Counted from the stretch's first letter, positions 45,337-60,300 are shown. The stretch is DNA of 64,000 bases from Haliotis asinina (GCF_037392515.1 NC_090290.1:39393753-39457752), one strand, 5' to 3'. A program made the numbers and translations. Notes: a model not told the origin generated them from the letters alone.

Positions 45337-48300
45337 CTATACAACACCCCATGTCAAATTACTTTGAAAAGAACCCTAAACCGACCCACATCTGTTCCTG
45401 AAAACTTTTCATTGACGTCTCAATTTTACATGAAGTTATTTGACACCAGCATCCATGGATTTCTGAGGTTACCTTACAAGACAGCCATCTCTTAGCTAAA
45501 TTCCAGCAAAATGAAAGGCCAAAATAAACAAATTATTTGATTTTTAGGAATTTTAACCTATCATGGCCATGCCCTGGGGGACACAGGAATGGTCTTTACA
45601 TATCTTATCAGTTTTGGAAACCAGAAATCAGATTTCAGATGTCAGTAAAAAGACCAACTGTGACAAGTAGGATAGTATTCATTCACTTCATCAATGGATG
45701 CAGGTATTTAACGATCTGTTTATAATGAAAAAGAAGAAAATAATCAGAGAAATATTTCTCAAATGTACGTTCATGTCCGCCTTAAAGATTTCCCTTTCCT
45801 ATACAGCAAAGGAAATGTAAATTTCGAAAAAATGAAATCTCATGAAACAAAGCATTCATGTTTATGTCTTCTACTTAAAAACATGACAAAAAGACAGAGT
45901 TGCATTTCTTTCACTGTTCAGTATATACTGGACCACAAAAGAGTTTGTACCTGATCGACGATTCCCTCAAGAGAGGACAGAATGGTTGGGTGGAGTTCCC
46001 TCTGCATGTGCATGATCCGGCTACAGCGCCACATGGGGGCGGGGGCCTTGATGGGTCCTGCTGCGTCAGATTGGCTGGAGCTGGCTGAGCGACCTGACTG
46101 AGATGCCCCTGTAGTCGATGTGGGCGTGTCTAACAATGCAGAAATAGACAAAAAATAACTTTCATGGGATACTGATTCAACTATTCACCATCTATTAAAG
46201 AAATTCACCTTTGACCACTATGCACTTTTTTGTTTATTCTACAATATTTTATTAAAACATTGATACAGCTGTCACATAGCATTTTCCGCAGCAGAAAATG
46301 CATACATGTACCTGAAGGACGATCTCTACGAAGAAGAATCACCTATGTATAATGACTAACTTGCACAGTCAACCATCTTTAAGTCAGCTCAAACTACATG
46401 TACGTCTCTCTACCTGTCACCGAGGATGAGGGTTCGGGCGTTGCAGGGGCACTAGCAGGTGCAGGACTTGCAGCCTGTGCTGGTGTTGCTGTGTTGCCAC
46501 GGTTACCAAGGCCGGCTAGATCACCTCCACTCTTGTCTGAAATGAAATGTTGCTCACTATGTATGACAAGTATTTCATCAGGATATAGCTTCAGTATTTC
46601 AGCAAATACCATTCAACGTTCATACACAAGCATTTACAACAAGCCAGGATAGAAAGTAAAAACATCGGAGTAAACAGCATGTGTTTTCCTTTTCTCTACA
46701 GTATTACTCATACTTGTTTGCAAGCATCGTAAGACGTGATCTATACCTGATGCTACTGCTGGGGTGAAAAGAGGTTACAACACTCATATTTAGTGAGTGA
46801 GTTTAGTTTTATGCTGCTTTTAGCAATATTCCAGCAATATCAATGGCAGGGACATCGGGTTCACACATTGTGCCCAAGCGGGGAATTGAACCAGGATCTT
46901 TGGCGTGACAAGTGAACGCTCTAACCACTAAGCTACCCTACTGTCCCCCCTGTCTCAAAATGACTGGATGTACTCACATCGCTCCCGCTGCTCGATCTTG
47001 AGGGTGAGGTACAGGGTGCGGATGGGGAAGTAGACGGCCTGGGGGTACATCCTCCCCACCTGACTGAGCAGGTTCATGATGAGTCGACCCTCGTTCCGCA
47101 CTAGGCACGTCAGCAGCTGAGGAATCCTGACAACAAAAGTCAAAATGAGGAGTCTGCTTTGTATGTATCACGCAAATCTCATTGTCTTGTGGCATACAAC
47201 ATTGCACTTTGTAGGCTGAAAAGTTATTAAACTTGTAACACTTGGACACAGAGCTATAGAGAGTTTCAATGTCTATGTTCTGGGAAGGAATGTCCATATG
47301 TCCATATGTCCATAACAACATATACTGACATTCAAATGAAACATTGTAACACTGGATTTAAGATTTAAGTATCAATGAAGTATTTGAACCTTATTTTTTC
47401 TAAATATACGCCTGAAGTCAAGATGAATGCATTGATGTCATACTTCATGTTGTGCTAAATATAGTATTGTCTGAGATTGAGGTGTGAAATATTTTTGTTT
47501 GTGGAAGTTGGAAGTGAGATGCATCATGCGTGCATTTAGGCATAAATTGCTTGCTTGAATGGCAATCGTTGACATGTTTTCTGAACCCAGAAGCTATGGC
47601 TAGATTAACGGGAGATAAACAACAACAAGCCATTGGACATTTACATAATTTCTCTTGCTTTTCAGTATAAAATAGTTGATACAAGATCAAATGGCCAGTT
47701 TCTGCCTCACACCATTGTTTACAGACATAGAGAAGGGAGTGGTAAGTTTTAACAAAGTCTGTCACTGTAACCCAACACAGCAAATGGTCAGTCATAAAAC
47801 ACCACAGATAGTGAAATAAGAAGTCTAGGTAAAGTGAGTGAGCATAGTTCTACATCACTTTTAGCAATATTCCAAGAATGATATGGTGTGATACCAGAAA
47901 AAGGCTTCACACATTGTACCCATTGTACCCGGCTCATTGGCGAGAGACCACTTTAACAATGAGGCACTCAGCTGTAAGTTAAAGAAAACATTTTTTACCA
48001 TGGCAACCACTGGATTGGAGGCACACCAACACAGTATTTGTCAACAGCTGTAGCTAGCGTGAGTTTCTCGTCATCGTAGGTGAGCAACCATAAGACTTTA
48101 GCCAGGTACTTCCTCGACTTGCCCTCGTTCTGATGGCGACATGCATGAAGGTAGCAGGTGATGGCGTATTCTCCGTGCTGTATTTGTCTACACCAGTAAA
48201 CAAAAACAAAACAAAAACAATATAACTGGTGCTAAAAGAAAGGAAACTTGATAACACAATACATGTCTTGAATCTGTGATTAGAGTAGAAGCTTTCATTT

Positions 48301-51300
48301 CAAAATATATTTACCTCTTCTCAAGTTGAAACACATTAGCAATAAACATGACAGTTGCTGACTCACTTGCCACAGGTAAGCACACTAGTTGCTAACTCAC
48401 TTGCCACAGGTAAACACACCAGTTGCTAAATCATCATGTGTAAACACACCAGTTGCTAACTCACTTGTCTCGGGTAAACACACCAGTTCCTAACTCACTT
48501 GTCACAGGTAAACACACCAGTTCCTAACTCACTTGTCACAGGTAAACATGCCGGTTGCTAACTCACTCATCACAAGTAAACAAAGCCTGTTGCTAACCCA
48601 CTTGTCACGGGAAAACAAAGCCTCTTGCTAACCCACTTGTCACAGGAAAACAAAGCCTGTTAGTAACTAACTTGTTTGTCAAGGGTAAACATGCCAGTTC
48701 CTAACACACTTGTCAGAGGTAAACCCGCCGGTTGCTAACTCACTTGTCACGGGTGAACACTGTCTCCAGGTAGTCCCCCCACAGAGCCCATGCCTTCACC
48801 AACGTGTCATGCATCTGGACTGCAGCGGAGAAGGACTTGTTGGCCTCATCTGAGCGGTTTATTTGTGCCAGGAACATGCCCTTAAGAGCATAGAACTCGG
48901 CTGTCATCTCTTTGGTGAAGTACTTCAGGTTCGTTGACTCAATCACCTCCAGACCCTGAGGTATCAGTGTCACAAGAAATACATCAATATTTAGTCAGTC
49001 TGATTTTTAAAAAATACTGAATAGCAAAAGAAACACAAGTTTTGAAAAAAAAGAGAAACTTCCTCAAAGCATTCATGTTCATGACTTCTATTTAAAACTT
49101 TATAATTACAGTCAGAGTTGCATTTTTCTTGCTGTTCAGAATATTATCTAAATAAACTGGTGGTGATAAAATTGAGACCATTCATTCTCTCGCATTGACT
49201 TTTCTATTTAGCTATGAGACCCTACTCATAAAGGTTGTACATGATCATGGCATTGATAAAGTTACCCATGAAGGTTCCACGGTAGAATAGGCCTTCAGCA
49301 ACCCATGCTTGCTATTCAAGGTAACTCTGCTTGTCGTAAGATTCGACTAACAGGATCGGGTGGTCAGGCTCGCTGACTTGGTTGACATGTGTCATCGGTT
49401 CCCAGTTAAGCAGATCACTGCTCATGATGTTGATCACTACCTTGTCTGGTCCAGACTTGATTATTTACAGACCATATAGCTGGAATATTGCTGAGTGTGG
49501 CATAAAACTAAACTCACTCACTCACCCATGATAAAGTATAGCATAACCAATGTATAATCCCAAGGCATGTATGTTTTTCATCCCTTCCCACAAGTTTTGA
49601 AAGTATAGCCAAGTGATTATGGGGAATGCTAAACCTGAACACTGTACTTTATGAAATGACCTCTCTGTGTAAGCTCCATACATACCTCTGTCAGCTCATT
49701 CTTTCCCATGACCCCTGACATCTGAAGGTAGCACTTGACCTGCTGACGGATCTTCTGGAAGCAGTCCACGATCGGGACACTTGGGATGGTGTGGATCCTG
49801 GGACATTATAACTCATGTAGTACATATTTCAAGCAATGTGCGACATGGCCACTGGTCTGCTAGCCCGAGGCAAGGAAAAATGCAGTCGGGGTAGAAAATT
49901 TCCACAATCACTTGTCTGACTGGCTGGTGAAACTTTAAGAGGTCATTTTGTAAACATATCACTCTCTCCAACTTACTAAGATATAACACTCTTTTAAATC
50001 ATGCAAATTTAGGGCCTGATAAAATGTTTATCATATCATCAGTTGAGTGATGAAACTCGTGTCTACATTTGAATTTTGGGCTGGTGAATTCTTTTGTTGG
50101 CTAGTGACTTTCATGCATAGCTAGCCAGACTGGCTACCAAAGACTGGAAACTAATTCACACACTGACCCATGGAAAACACTCAATGGGAAGTAGTTATTC
50201 AAGAAGCACATTGAATAGCAAATGAAAGCAGTACAAGTACCCCAAGGGACTTATTCACTCTTCAGTGTGTTTTGCCTAGTGGTCCTAGTGGTCCTTAAGG
50301 ACCAAAAACTTCATCACTGCTCTCTACTCAAGTTTATCCATTTCTGTCATTTCAGTAGGCATACATGTCATTAGATGTATGTGACTGGAAACTAGAGACT
50401 TGTGCATGTAAATCATCACATCAGTATCATACAGCTATTTTTATCATGCACATATCAGAAATATTTTAGGCTCAAAACTTTCTGATAGCCTGACTACCAA
50501 AGCTCATGAGAGTAAGAGGCTACACTTCGCCCAATCTGCCCTGGGTTTCATGTTCAAGAAGCCCCATCCACAAAAGTTTGATTGCAATTAAAAAAAACAA
50601 CGTAACAAAACGAGTACATAACAAACCTGAAATCTAATCTCGTACAACTTTCCCAGAGATTTCTTTAGGTAATGCAACTGATCCTGTCAGTTTTACTCAG
50701 GACACGTGAAAGGTAAGTACCTGCTGAGTGAGTCCAAAGACACGCCTGTCAGGTTATGTTTTCTGGCAATTTTCCCAAAGTGGATGATGGCTTGAGCTGA
50801 TGCATGGACTCCCAACATGGAGTGATTATTTTGCTGCAAGAAATGAAGAAAAAAACACCTAGTGAGTTTGCATTGTTATCTGGATGTCACGTATGAATTA
50901 GACACTGATCATAGCCTAATTTAAGGAGTGAATGAGTATTTTTATGCCTCATTTAGCAACATTCAAGCAATATCACAGCACAGGACACCAGAAACAGGCT
51001 TGAAACATTCTGCCCGTGTGGGGAATCGAACCTGGGTCTTTGGTGTGAAGAGCGAACACTTTAATCACGAGGCTACCCTACTGTCCTGAGTTCAGCAGAC
51101 AGAAGAAATAATTCTAGGTGATAGTGGTAGCTTTGTTTTTAAATTTGGACTAGAACCTGTTGGTGATGGGACTGATATTAGCTTTCATGTGTTTCACAGT
51201 AAATGCTGACAACTTACAGGATCTGTGGGGGCGTGGGTGTCGTAGTGGTTGACAATGAACTGATAGTGGTGCTGCCGCCATGTGAAGATGTCACTCCAGT

Positions 51301-54300
51301 GGGACAGGTCGTCGGAGATCATGGGCAGCCTGTTCCTCCATGTCTTCACGATGGCCTTCATGTCATGGACGGACGAGCTGCGGGTGATGTTCCCGGGCTG
51401 CAGGCCCTGGTTTATCTGAGCTGCTTCCTGCAGCTCCATAATCTGCTGAGCTGCCTGTGGACAAAGAACAATCTCTATAGATAAGCACAGCAAGCAGGTG
51501 CCCTGTCAAAGGTCATATGTTGTAAAACCCTGACTTTCCTTTTAAAACATTTGAATGTGTTTGGTTGGGAGATAAGGTCTAAATATAGCAAAGGTATCAG
51601 ATGTTAACAACTTGTAATAGTGATTGTGATGCTGCCTCTGATAGGAGATGTTGCCTATCTGTGGTAAGAGATGCTGCCTCCCTGTAGCACTGATTGCAAA
51701 GTTGCCGAACTTAGGATTGAGATGTTGTCCATGACATTGACTAACTCTGGTATGAGATGTTGCCTAGCTGTGTTATGAGATGTTGTCTACCTACAATAGG
51801 GTTATGATGTTGCCTAACGGCGTTTTGAGATGTTAGCTAACTGAGGTATGAGATGTTGCCTCTGTGAAATAGGGTGCATGAAATGCCTAACTGTGGTATG
51901 AGTTGTTGCCTAAGTGTGGTATTGATGTTGCCTAAATGTGATATGAGATGTCACCTACCTGAAGCAGGGGTATGTGGATATTGGAGACAATGCTGGGAAG
52001 TCTCCTCCACTCCTTGATGGCTAAGTTACTTGACACCTCAACAAGACGTTCGATCTAGAATATATATATACAGGTGCGCAGATTCAAATCATAACATGTA
52101 AGCAAGTGTGCCATGATAGCACCTCAAACATCATTACCTTCACAGTAACGACAGTACAACTCAGCTATGGATGAAACAAACATAAAGTGGATTTCCACTT
52201 TCTAAGTTGCTTTTATAAGCAATATCCGTTACAGCCATACATTTATTCATTTCTACGTTTGATTTACAATGTACCACTACTGCAATTTCTCAAATTTAAA
52301 TTGCCTGGTTAGTCTATCCTATAAATGGTGACACAATAAGCGCTGGATCCGAAGAAAGATGCTACTTTCTGCACAACTACCTACCATGACCATATTGAGG
52401 TGGTGGTCGTCAGGGTGACAGATGGCAATGTACCCTCGGTACAGGTTCACCCTCCATGCCAGCTCCTTGGGGCAACTCATCTCAACCTGCAACAGTCAAA
52501 AAGTGCAACGCGTTCAAGGACATGGTGGGGGAAACACAAGGGTCACCTTGTTCCCTTTAACTTGTCCAGATCATTGATCACAAAACAAGCACAAAGTCTT
52601 TTCTAGAATGTTGACACTGATGAGACCTCTGTGACTTTTCATACCATGAATATTTCATTCAACGCTACCACAGAATGAAATGATAACCATATAATTTTAG
52701 CCTGCCATGACCTGTAATTGGAAGACATTATTCACGTAGGTCTCAAAATTCAAGGCACTAATAATTCAATGGGAAACCTGGTCTTCTACAGCCAAACGCC
52801 ACTTTGTGATAGTGACTAACAAAGGAAGTCAGTAGGGGTAGCCTAGTGGTTAAAGTTCGCTCAGCATGGCAAAGACTTGGGTTCCCCACAATGAGTGCAG
52901 TCAATTTCTGGTGCCCCGCACTGTGATATTTCTGGAATATTGCTTAAAGCATTGTAAAGCCATACTGAATGACTGACCCACTAACAACGAAGCCCATTTC
53001 TGATGTTCCCTTAAAGCAGTGTAAAGACATACTCACTCATCTTCACAGTAACAAAGGAATATTCAGGAATGAAATTGGAACATGGAAACAAGCCCAAATT
53101 TGACACATTGTTTGACTGTCTCATTCAGTCAGTCAGTAAGTAGTTTTACGCTAATTTTAGCAATAATCCAGCAATATCATGGAGGGGACGACAAGCAAAT
53201 GTTTTAACCACTAGGCTGCCCCACTGCCACTACATCCACATAAAAGGACCATGACAATGACCCTTTCACTTCTATATCTGTGTTGGTCTAGTGTCAGATA
53301 AACAACTGAGTTAACTGAAATGAAACTGTACCTGTGCCAGGGAGTCCTTCATGAGGGCCCAGTTGGGCACCCTCCATGCACTCTCCAGAACCAGGTAGGG
53401 GTTGGTGTTGCCCTTCGAGTTGGCGTACTCCAACAGCAAGTCCCACTGGTTCAGTTCCTTAGAACATCTGGAAGTACACATGGAACCTCATGATAGAGTA
53501 ACAAATGTATCAAGAAAAGGCCATAAAAGTCAACCTTCAAATCTTCCCTAGGAGTCTCAAACCCCGAGTACAAAACACACATGCATGTTGAATTTGGAGG
53601 CAAATTCAGTGAGTGTGTGTGTTTAGTTTTACATTGCACTCTGCAATATTCCAGCTATATAGCGGTGGTCTGTAAATAATCGAGTCTGGCCCAGTCAATC
53701 CAGTGATCAACAGCATGAGCATCAATCTGTACAACTGGGAACTGATGACGTGCCAACCAAGTCAGCGAATAAGACTACCCAATCCCATTAGTCGTCTCTT
53801 ATGATAAGCATAGTTGCCTTTTATGGCAAGCATGGGTTGCTGAAGGCCTATTCTACCCCGGATCTTCAGGGTTCGCAGGCAAATTCAGCATTAAAGGGAG
53901 GCAAAAGTGCATTGAGAATTTTTACTCCTTAGATGATTGGGCAGCAAGGCCATTCTCAGGGCAGTCTATCTTGGAACACTGTCCTGCTGGCCTTAGCCAC
54001 AAGAGGTTTGGTGTCTTGTTTTATGCCACAATCAGCAATATTCCAGTTATGTGGTGGCAGTCTGAAAATAATCAAGTCTGGAACAGACAATTCAGTGTTC
54101 AACACTATGAGCACTGATCTAGAATATGATAATGTGTGTCAACAAGTCCGTGAGTCTGACCATCAGAACCTGCTAGTTGCCTCCTTCAGCCAGCGTGAGT
54201 TACTGAAGATCAATTCTAACATGGATCTCCACAGGTGGAAACCTCACTGAAGAAACTGTATCACATTTCACCTCTGGACTATCTCTACCAATTACAAAGA

Positions 54301-55380
54301 TAGCAGCAGGATATTGCAATATGCTCAGATCTTAGCATAAGTCAGATCTCTTCATTTTATTTTTCAGGGTATTGACATTGTTCAATACCTCAGAAATTCG
54401 AAGTTGACTTATCATTTGTTTGTATGTTGCCCATTGCTACACAATAATCTGGGCTAAGCCTTTTTTAAGCTTAGTGCAAAGATAGTTGTAAGTACCATAC
54501 ATTAACATTAACTTACGACCATGTGCTAAGAGAGTTTTCAAAATATTGGTCCAGGGCCCCGTTTCACAAAGTTAGCATAAGCAATGCGACTGTTCTACCT
54601 CCTATATCATAACATACTTACGGTAGTAGAGGTGCTAGAACAGCTTTGTGAAAAAGGGTCCTTGGTCCCATGCCTCAAAAGCGATTCTAGCGCTATGAGT
54701 CTTAAGTCCAAGGTAAAGTATAGGAGTTATGACTGTCATAGCGCTACGATGAGGAAGGGGCCCTGATTGATAGATAGCATCTTCAAGGTGGGGCACAGGA
54801 CACCATGCAAGAATGGAGGGATGGTCCTCACCTGATCCAGTGGTCCTCCCAGAGGCGGTACTCAGGCAAAGCAGTGGGTGAGGCAGGACCTGAGTTATGA
54901 TCCTGACGAGCCTTTGTCAGCGCCTGATGATAAAAACAAGGACATTTAAACAGTGATACATACCTTGAAAATGCCAAGTCTCTCACAAACGTTAATTAAA
55001 CGTATATAAAGAGCAAACTGAAAATTTATTTATCCTGTTTCCAGATGAATTGAATGGAGTAGGAATTACTGAGTTCAGGAATAAATAAATTAAGAATTTC
55101 ATTGTTTCTATAATGATGAAACACTTATCAAATACACTTCACTTAATAAACACAGAATAAACCCACAAAAAATGCTTGATACCTTTTGTTTTAACACATT
55201 TTCACTTTGAAAGAAACACACAATAAACATATGAGCAATTTCAAATTCCAGAAGTGTCAAAATATACATGAAATCTGCATTACAAATATTCTGTAAATCT
55301 TCTGAAATGTAACACACTTAAACGCCAGATAAGATCAATGTCCTACCACTTCATAAGCATTCTGAGCCTGTTCGAAGAAC

Positions 55381-55419
<39 letters not shown>

Positions 55420-57332
55420 TACTTGGCCCGCTTCTGCCACAGCCCCGCCCACATGTCCTCCTCCTTCAGCAGGGGGTAAAGGTCACACAGGGCATCCAGT
55501 GTCTCCTGCAAAAAAAACCCTCAACCATTGTCTACTGGTAGTAACATACATCTTCAATAAGATGACTTCTATTGATTTCAAGCAAACTTTTATCCAGAAC
55601 TCACTTATACAAAGCGATCTTTGTGCCACAATGATTGTAACTCCGTTCTTCAACATAGGCTTCAGATAGTTGTAGTGCAAAGATCACTTTGTACCAGTAG
55701 CCTCAAGTTTCTATTCTGTGGGGGCGGTGGGGTAGCCTAGTGGCTAAAGCATTCGCTCGCCACACTGAAGACCAGGGTTTGGTTCCCTACATGGTACAAT
55801 ATGTGAAGACCATATCTTAGTTTTGCCGCCATGATATTTTTGGAATATTGCTAAAAGTGATGTAAAACCAAAGTCAATCACACACCCCAGTAGCAGACTT
55901 AATAGAATAAGACAACAGAAAACTCCGCTAATCCAGACATTAATCTGATCAGTTTACATTGTCTGGCTTAACAAATATCTAGATATATGATTCACAACTG
56001 TGTATGTCCCTTGTATTGGATATAAAATGTCTTAACCATAATCGTCCAGATTACTGGGTACAATGAAATGGTTAGTACAAACCCGCTCATTTTTGAAACA
56101 TGGTCTTCAAACAACCATTCTATGGCCTTTCCAATATACAAACAACATTCTTTATCGAAGATTTGATATGCATGTAAATCAAGAAAAAATTTTCACCTGG
56201 ACAGGCACCATTCATATGCTTAAAGTTTGCAGAAAGTAAAATATGTCTAACCAGACAGGAAGAGCAGATGAGTTCTTACAGTCCTTGTATTCCTGTAACT
56301 AACCTGTTGAGGTGATGTTGATGGTTCAAACTCATATTCACTGCCGGACCGACTTTTGATGGGGACTGACGGGTTGTTGTCAAAGGCCGTCTGTTCCAGT
56401 AGCAGACACACTCTATGCCACAGGTTGTGTGTGCGACCCAGATACTGAAACGTAAAGAAGTTAGACAATTTCTATCAAAAAAGCATCCATATATACTGAA
56501 CAGGAAAACAAACACAAGTCTGGCTTTTTGTCAAGTTCTTAAATAGAGGACATAAGCATTAATGCTTACTTTTGTCAGATTTCATCTTTTATGAGACTTG
56601 TGATTCTTTTGCTGTTTAGTATATTAACAAGAGGCAGAAAACAGACAACTACTCCAGTATACAGTTGGGGCTTTAGATTCAAATGTAACTTCAGTTGTAC
56701 CAGATAGTTGCTAATGTGCAAGTTGGTGGTACATACCTTCAGGACACAGGGTCGGATGGGTATAGGGGGTACACACAGAGCCAGACCCTCCAGGAAGCAG
56801 TGTACGGCACTAGGCTGACAGTCCTTCTGTATCACGTGACTACCGCTACACAAGAAGGGAACAAGTTCGGCTCCAAGCAACTGAAAATAAATAAAGATTT
56901 GTTAATATTTACATCTCTCCTGTATGGTTGTCGTACAAGACTAGTCAATTCCCCACTAAAAACATGATCTTGAAACATCTCACACAAAGGTTGTCGAACA
57001 AGTATACCCCTAAGTTTTGTACTTGCTAGTCCATACATTTAAGAACAAATACTCTCAAAGTGTTTATCGTCAAAAGCAAACATCCTGAGAAGATTACCCT
57101 GTGATAAATTACCTACCTGCTGCTGTTTCTCAGAGAGTATCTTCCAGATGCGAGGAAAGAGGTCAAGCCAGCTCATGTGTGCCAGCTCTGTGTTGCTATG
57201 AGACAGCTGAGACAGGGACTGCAGGTACTGCACCGTCTGCAACAACAGCATCACCATCTCACATCATAGATCAATATTCATACTGCACCATATTTTAATT
57301 ATTAATTGCTCTAATTCATTCTAAATCACCTA

Positions 57333-57367
<35 letters not shown>

Positions 57368-60300
57368 ACAACTATGACACACACTTAACCAGGACCTTTT
57401 TCCAAATAGAGGATAGTAGTACTGCTACTGTCTGAAACCTTGCTGTCTTCTTCCTATAACTGACCCTTGACGATACAGGTTAAAAATCGTCTTCAGTAAC
57501 CCATGCTTGTTGTAAGAGGCGACTAATGGGATTGGGTTGTCAGGTTTGTTGACTTGTATCACCTGACACATGTCATTGTAGTTCAGCTGTGTAGATCGAT
57601 GCTCATACTATTGGTCACTGGATTGTCTGGCCTAGACTCATTTATTTACAGATTGCTGCCATATAGCTGGAATATTGCTGGGTGTGGCATAAAACAACAA
57701 CCTTACCAACCCAATCTTATAATCCTGGCCCGAGATAGATCGGCAAACACTGCCAAACCAACTCTTCCCAGAGATCCCTGGCACAAGGAGATGGGTCCTA
57801 CCTTTACTTCTCGACAGGTCTCCAGGAACTTGGCCTCCCTCTGCAGCAGTGTCTGGAGACTGTGCTTGGGATCCTGGGGTTCTCGCTTGGGGACATCTTT
57901 AGATAGTGCCTCGTCTGACGACACACCTGACAGCTCCATGTCAATCTCCTCCTAGACACACACAGGCAGTTGTAGATGAAAAACACTGGCAGCAATAGCT
58001 GTGAAAGGTAAGACTTTATGAAGGGTTCTCATTCTATACCCTTCAAATTATACATGAGTCTCACCTCACACCTGTAAGAATTTTCTCAGGTCTGCACATA
58101 CCATCTGTGTTTCAGTATGTGTTCAGTTCACTCCGACAGTGTCCTAGTTTGTGAACTACATCAACTGTTTGGTGTTCAAACGTTTATCCCAAACAATTTT
58201 ACTGTATAGATGAAATAACTGTTACTTGGGATAAGTGCATAAAACACAGATATGACACAGGGTCCTAAAACCCCTGTACACAACACAATCTGAAATCTCA
58301 CATTTTGAAAAAAATTGTTTCTGAAACCATCATGTATTATTGAGCTATTTTCACACTTCACATGGAGGGGGGAGGCGGACAATCTTCTGATGAACTCTTA
58401 TGTCCTCCTTGCGTGCCTCTTAGTTAGACTATATGGACTCTTCTTTACTGGAGTATATGGACACTCTTTTTGAAGACTATGGACACTTACCTCCTCCTTG
58501 TTGGAGTCTATGGACATTCTTTTTGAAGACTATGGACACTTACCTCCTCCTTGTTGGAGTCTATGGACACTCTTTTTGAAGACTATGGACACTTACCTCC
58601 TCCTTGTTGGAGTCTATGGACACTCTTTTTGAAGACTATGGACACTCACCTCCTCCTTGTTGGAGTCTATGGACACTCTTTTTGAAGACTATGGACACTC
58701 ACCTCCTCCTTGTTGGAGTCTATGGACACTCTTTTTGAAGACTATGGACACTTACCTCCTCCTTGTTGGAGTCTATGGACACTCTTTTTGAAGACTATGG
58801 ACACTTACCTCCTCCTTGTTGGAGTCTATGGACACTCTTTTTGAAGACTATGGACACTTACCTCCTCCTTGTTGGAGTCTATGGACACTCTTTTTGAAGA
58901 CTATGGACACTTACCTCCTCCTTGTTGGAGTCTATGGACACTCTTTTTGAAGACTATGGACACTTACGTCCTCCTTGTTGGAGTCAATGGACATTCTTTT
59001 TGAAGACTATGGACACTTACCTCCTCCTTGTTGGAGTCTATGGACACTCTTTTTGAAGACTATGGACACTTACCTCCTCCTTGTTGGAGTCTATGGAAAC
59101 TCTTTTTGAAGACTATGGACACTTACGTCCTCCTTGTTGGAGTCTATGGACACTCTTTTTGAAGACTATGGACACTTACGTCCTCCTCCTTGTTGGAGTC
59201 TATGGACATTCTTTTTGAAGACTATGGACACTTACGTCCTCCTTGTTGGAGTCTATGGACACTCTTTTAGAAGACTATGGACACTTACCTCCTCCTTGTT
59301 GGTGTCTATGGACACTCTTTTAGAAGACTATGGACACTTACGTCCTCCTTGTTGGAGTCTATGGACACTCTTTTAGAAGACTATGGACACTTACCTCCTC
59401 CTTGTTGGAGTCTATAGACTCCACATCCATCGGTTCTTCCTTCATCTTGCTGACAATGGCAAAGGTGGCACGGTCATGGCTGTCAGCGAGGTTGACGACT
59501 GAGCAGGCAGACGGCAGGAGGTTCATTGGAGAAGAACTGTTGATGGTCATGCCATTGACTGCCACAGACAGCAGCAGCTGGAAACAAACGGGACTTGACC
59601 AACTGAACAACATGAAGCACCTTCTCATATAGCCTTAATAAAAGATTTCGAACCCAACAGCATGACATTTATGGTGGCATACTGCTATGCTTCCACATTC
59701 AACCAGTGCTAAAAAAATCTGAATTGAAGAATTTGGATAATCATGATATCACAGATAGAAGTCTGACATGGACAGCAACACACACTTCGAGGACTATGTA
59801 TTAATTTGTATGAAAAAGACCTCACACTTCGAGGACTATGTATTAATTTGTATGAAAAAGACCTCACACTTCGAGGACTATGTATTAATTTGTATGAAAA
59901 AGACCTCACACTTCGAGGACAATGTATTAATTTGTATGAAAAAGACCTCACACTTCGAGGACAATGTATTAATTTGTATGAACAAGACCTCACACTTCGA
60001 GGACAATGTATTAATTTGTATGAACAAGACCTCACACTTCGAGGACAATGTATTAATTTGTATGAACAAGACCTCACACTTCGAGGACAATGTATTAATT
60101 TGTATGAAAAAGACCTCACACTTCGAGGACAATGTATTAATTTGTATGAACAAGACCTCACACTTCGAGGACAATGTATTAATTTGTATGAACAAGACCT
60201 CACACTTCGAGGACAATGTATTAATTTGTATGAACAAGAGCTATCAGCTAATGTTAAGGAAATACAGCTGCAATAGATCTGGATCTCCTTTCATGAAACA

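Noticed and set aside
47445..47795. 116-codon Cys-rich minus-strand ORF in a TRRAP intron
   Set aside because: No recognisable domain, no splice context, and TRRAP continues in phase across it without this segment.
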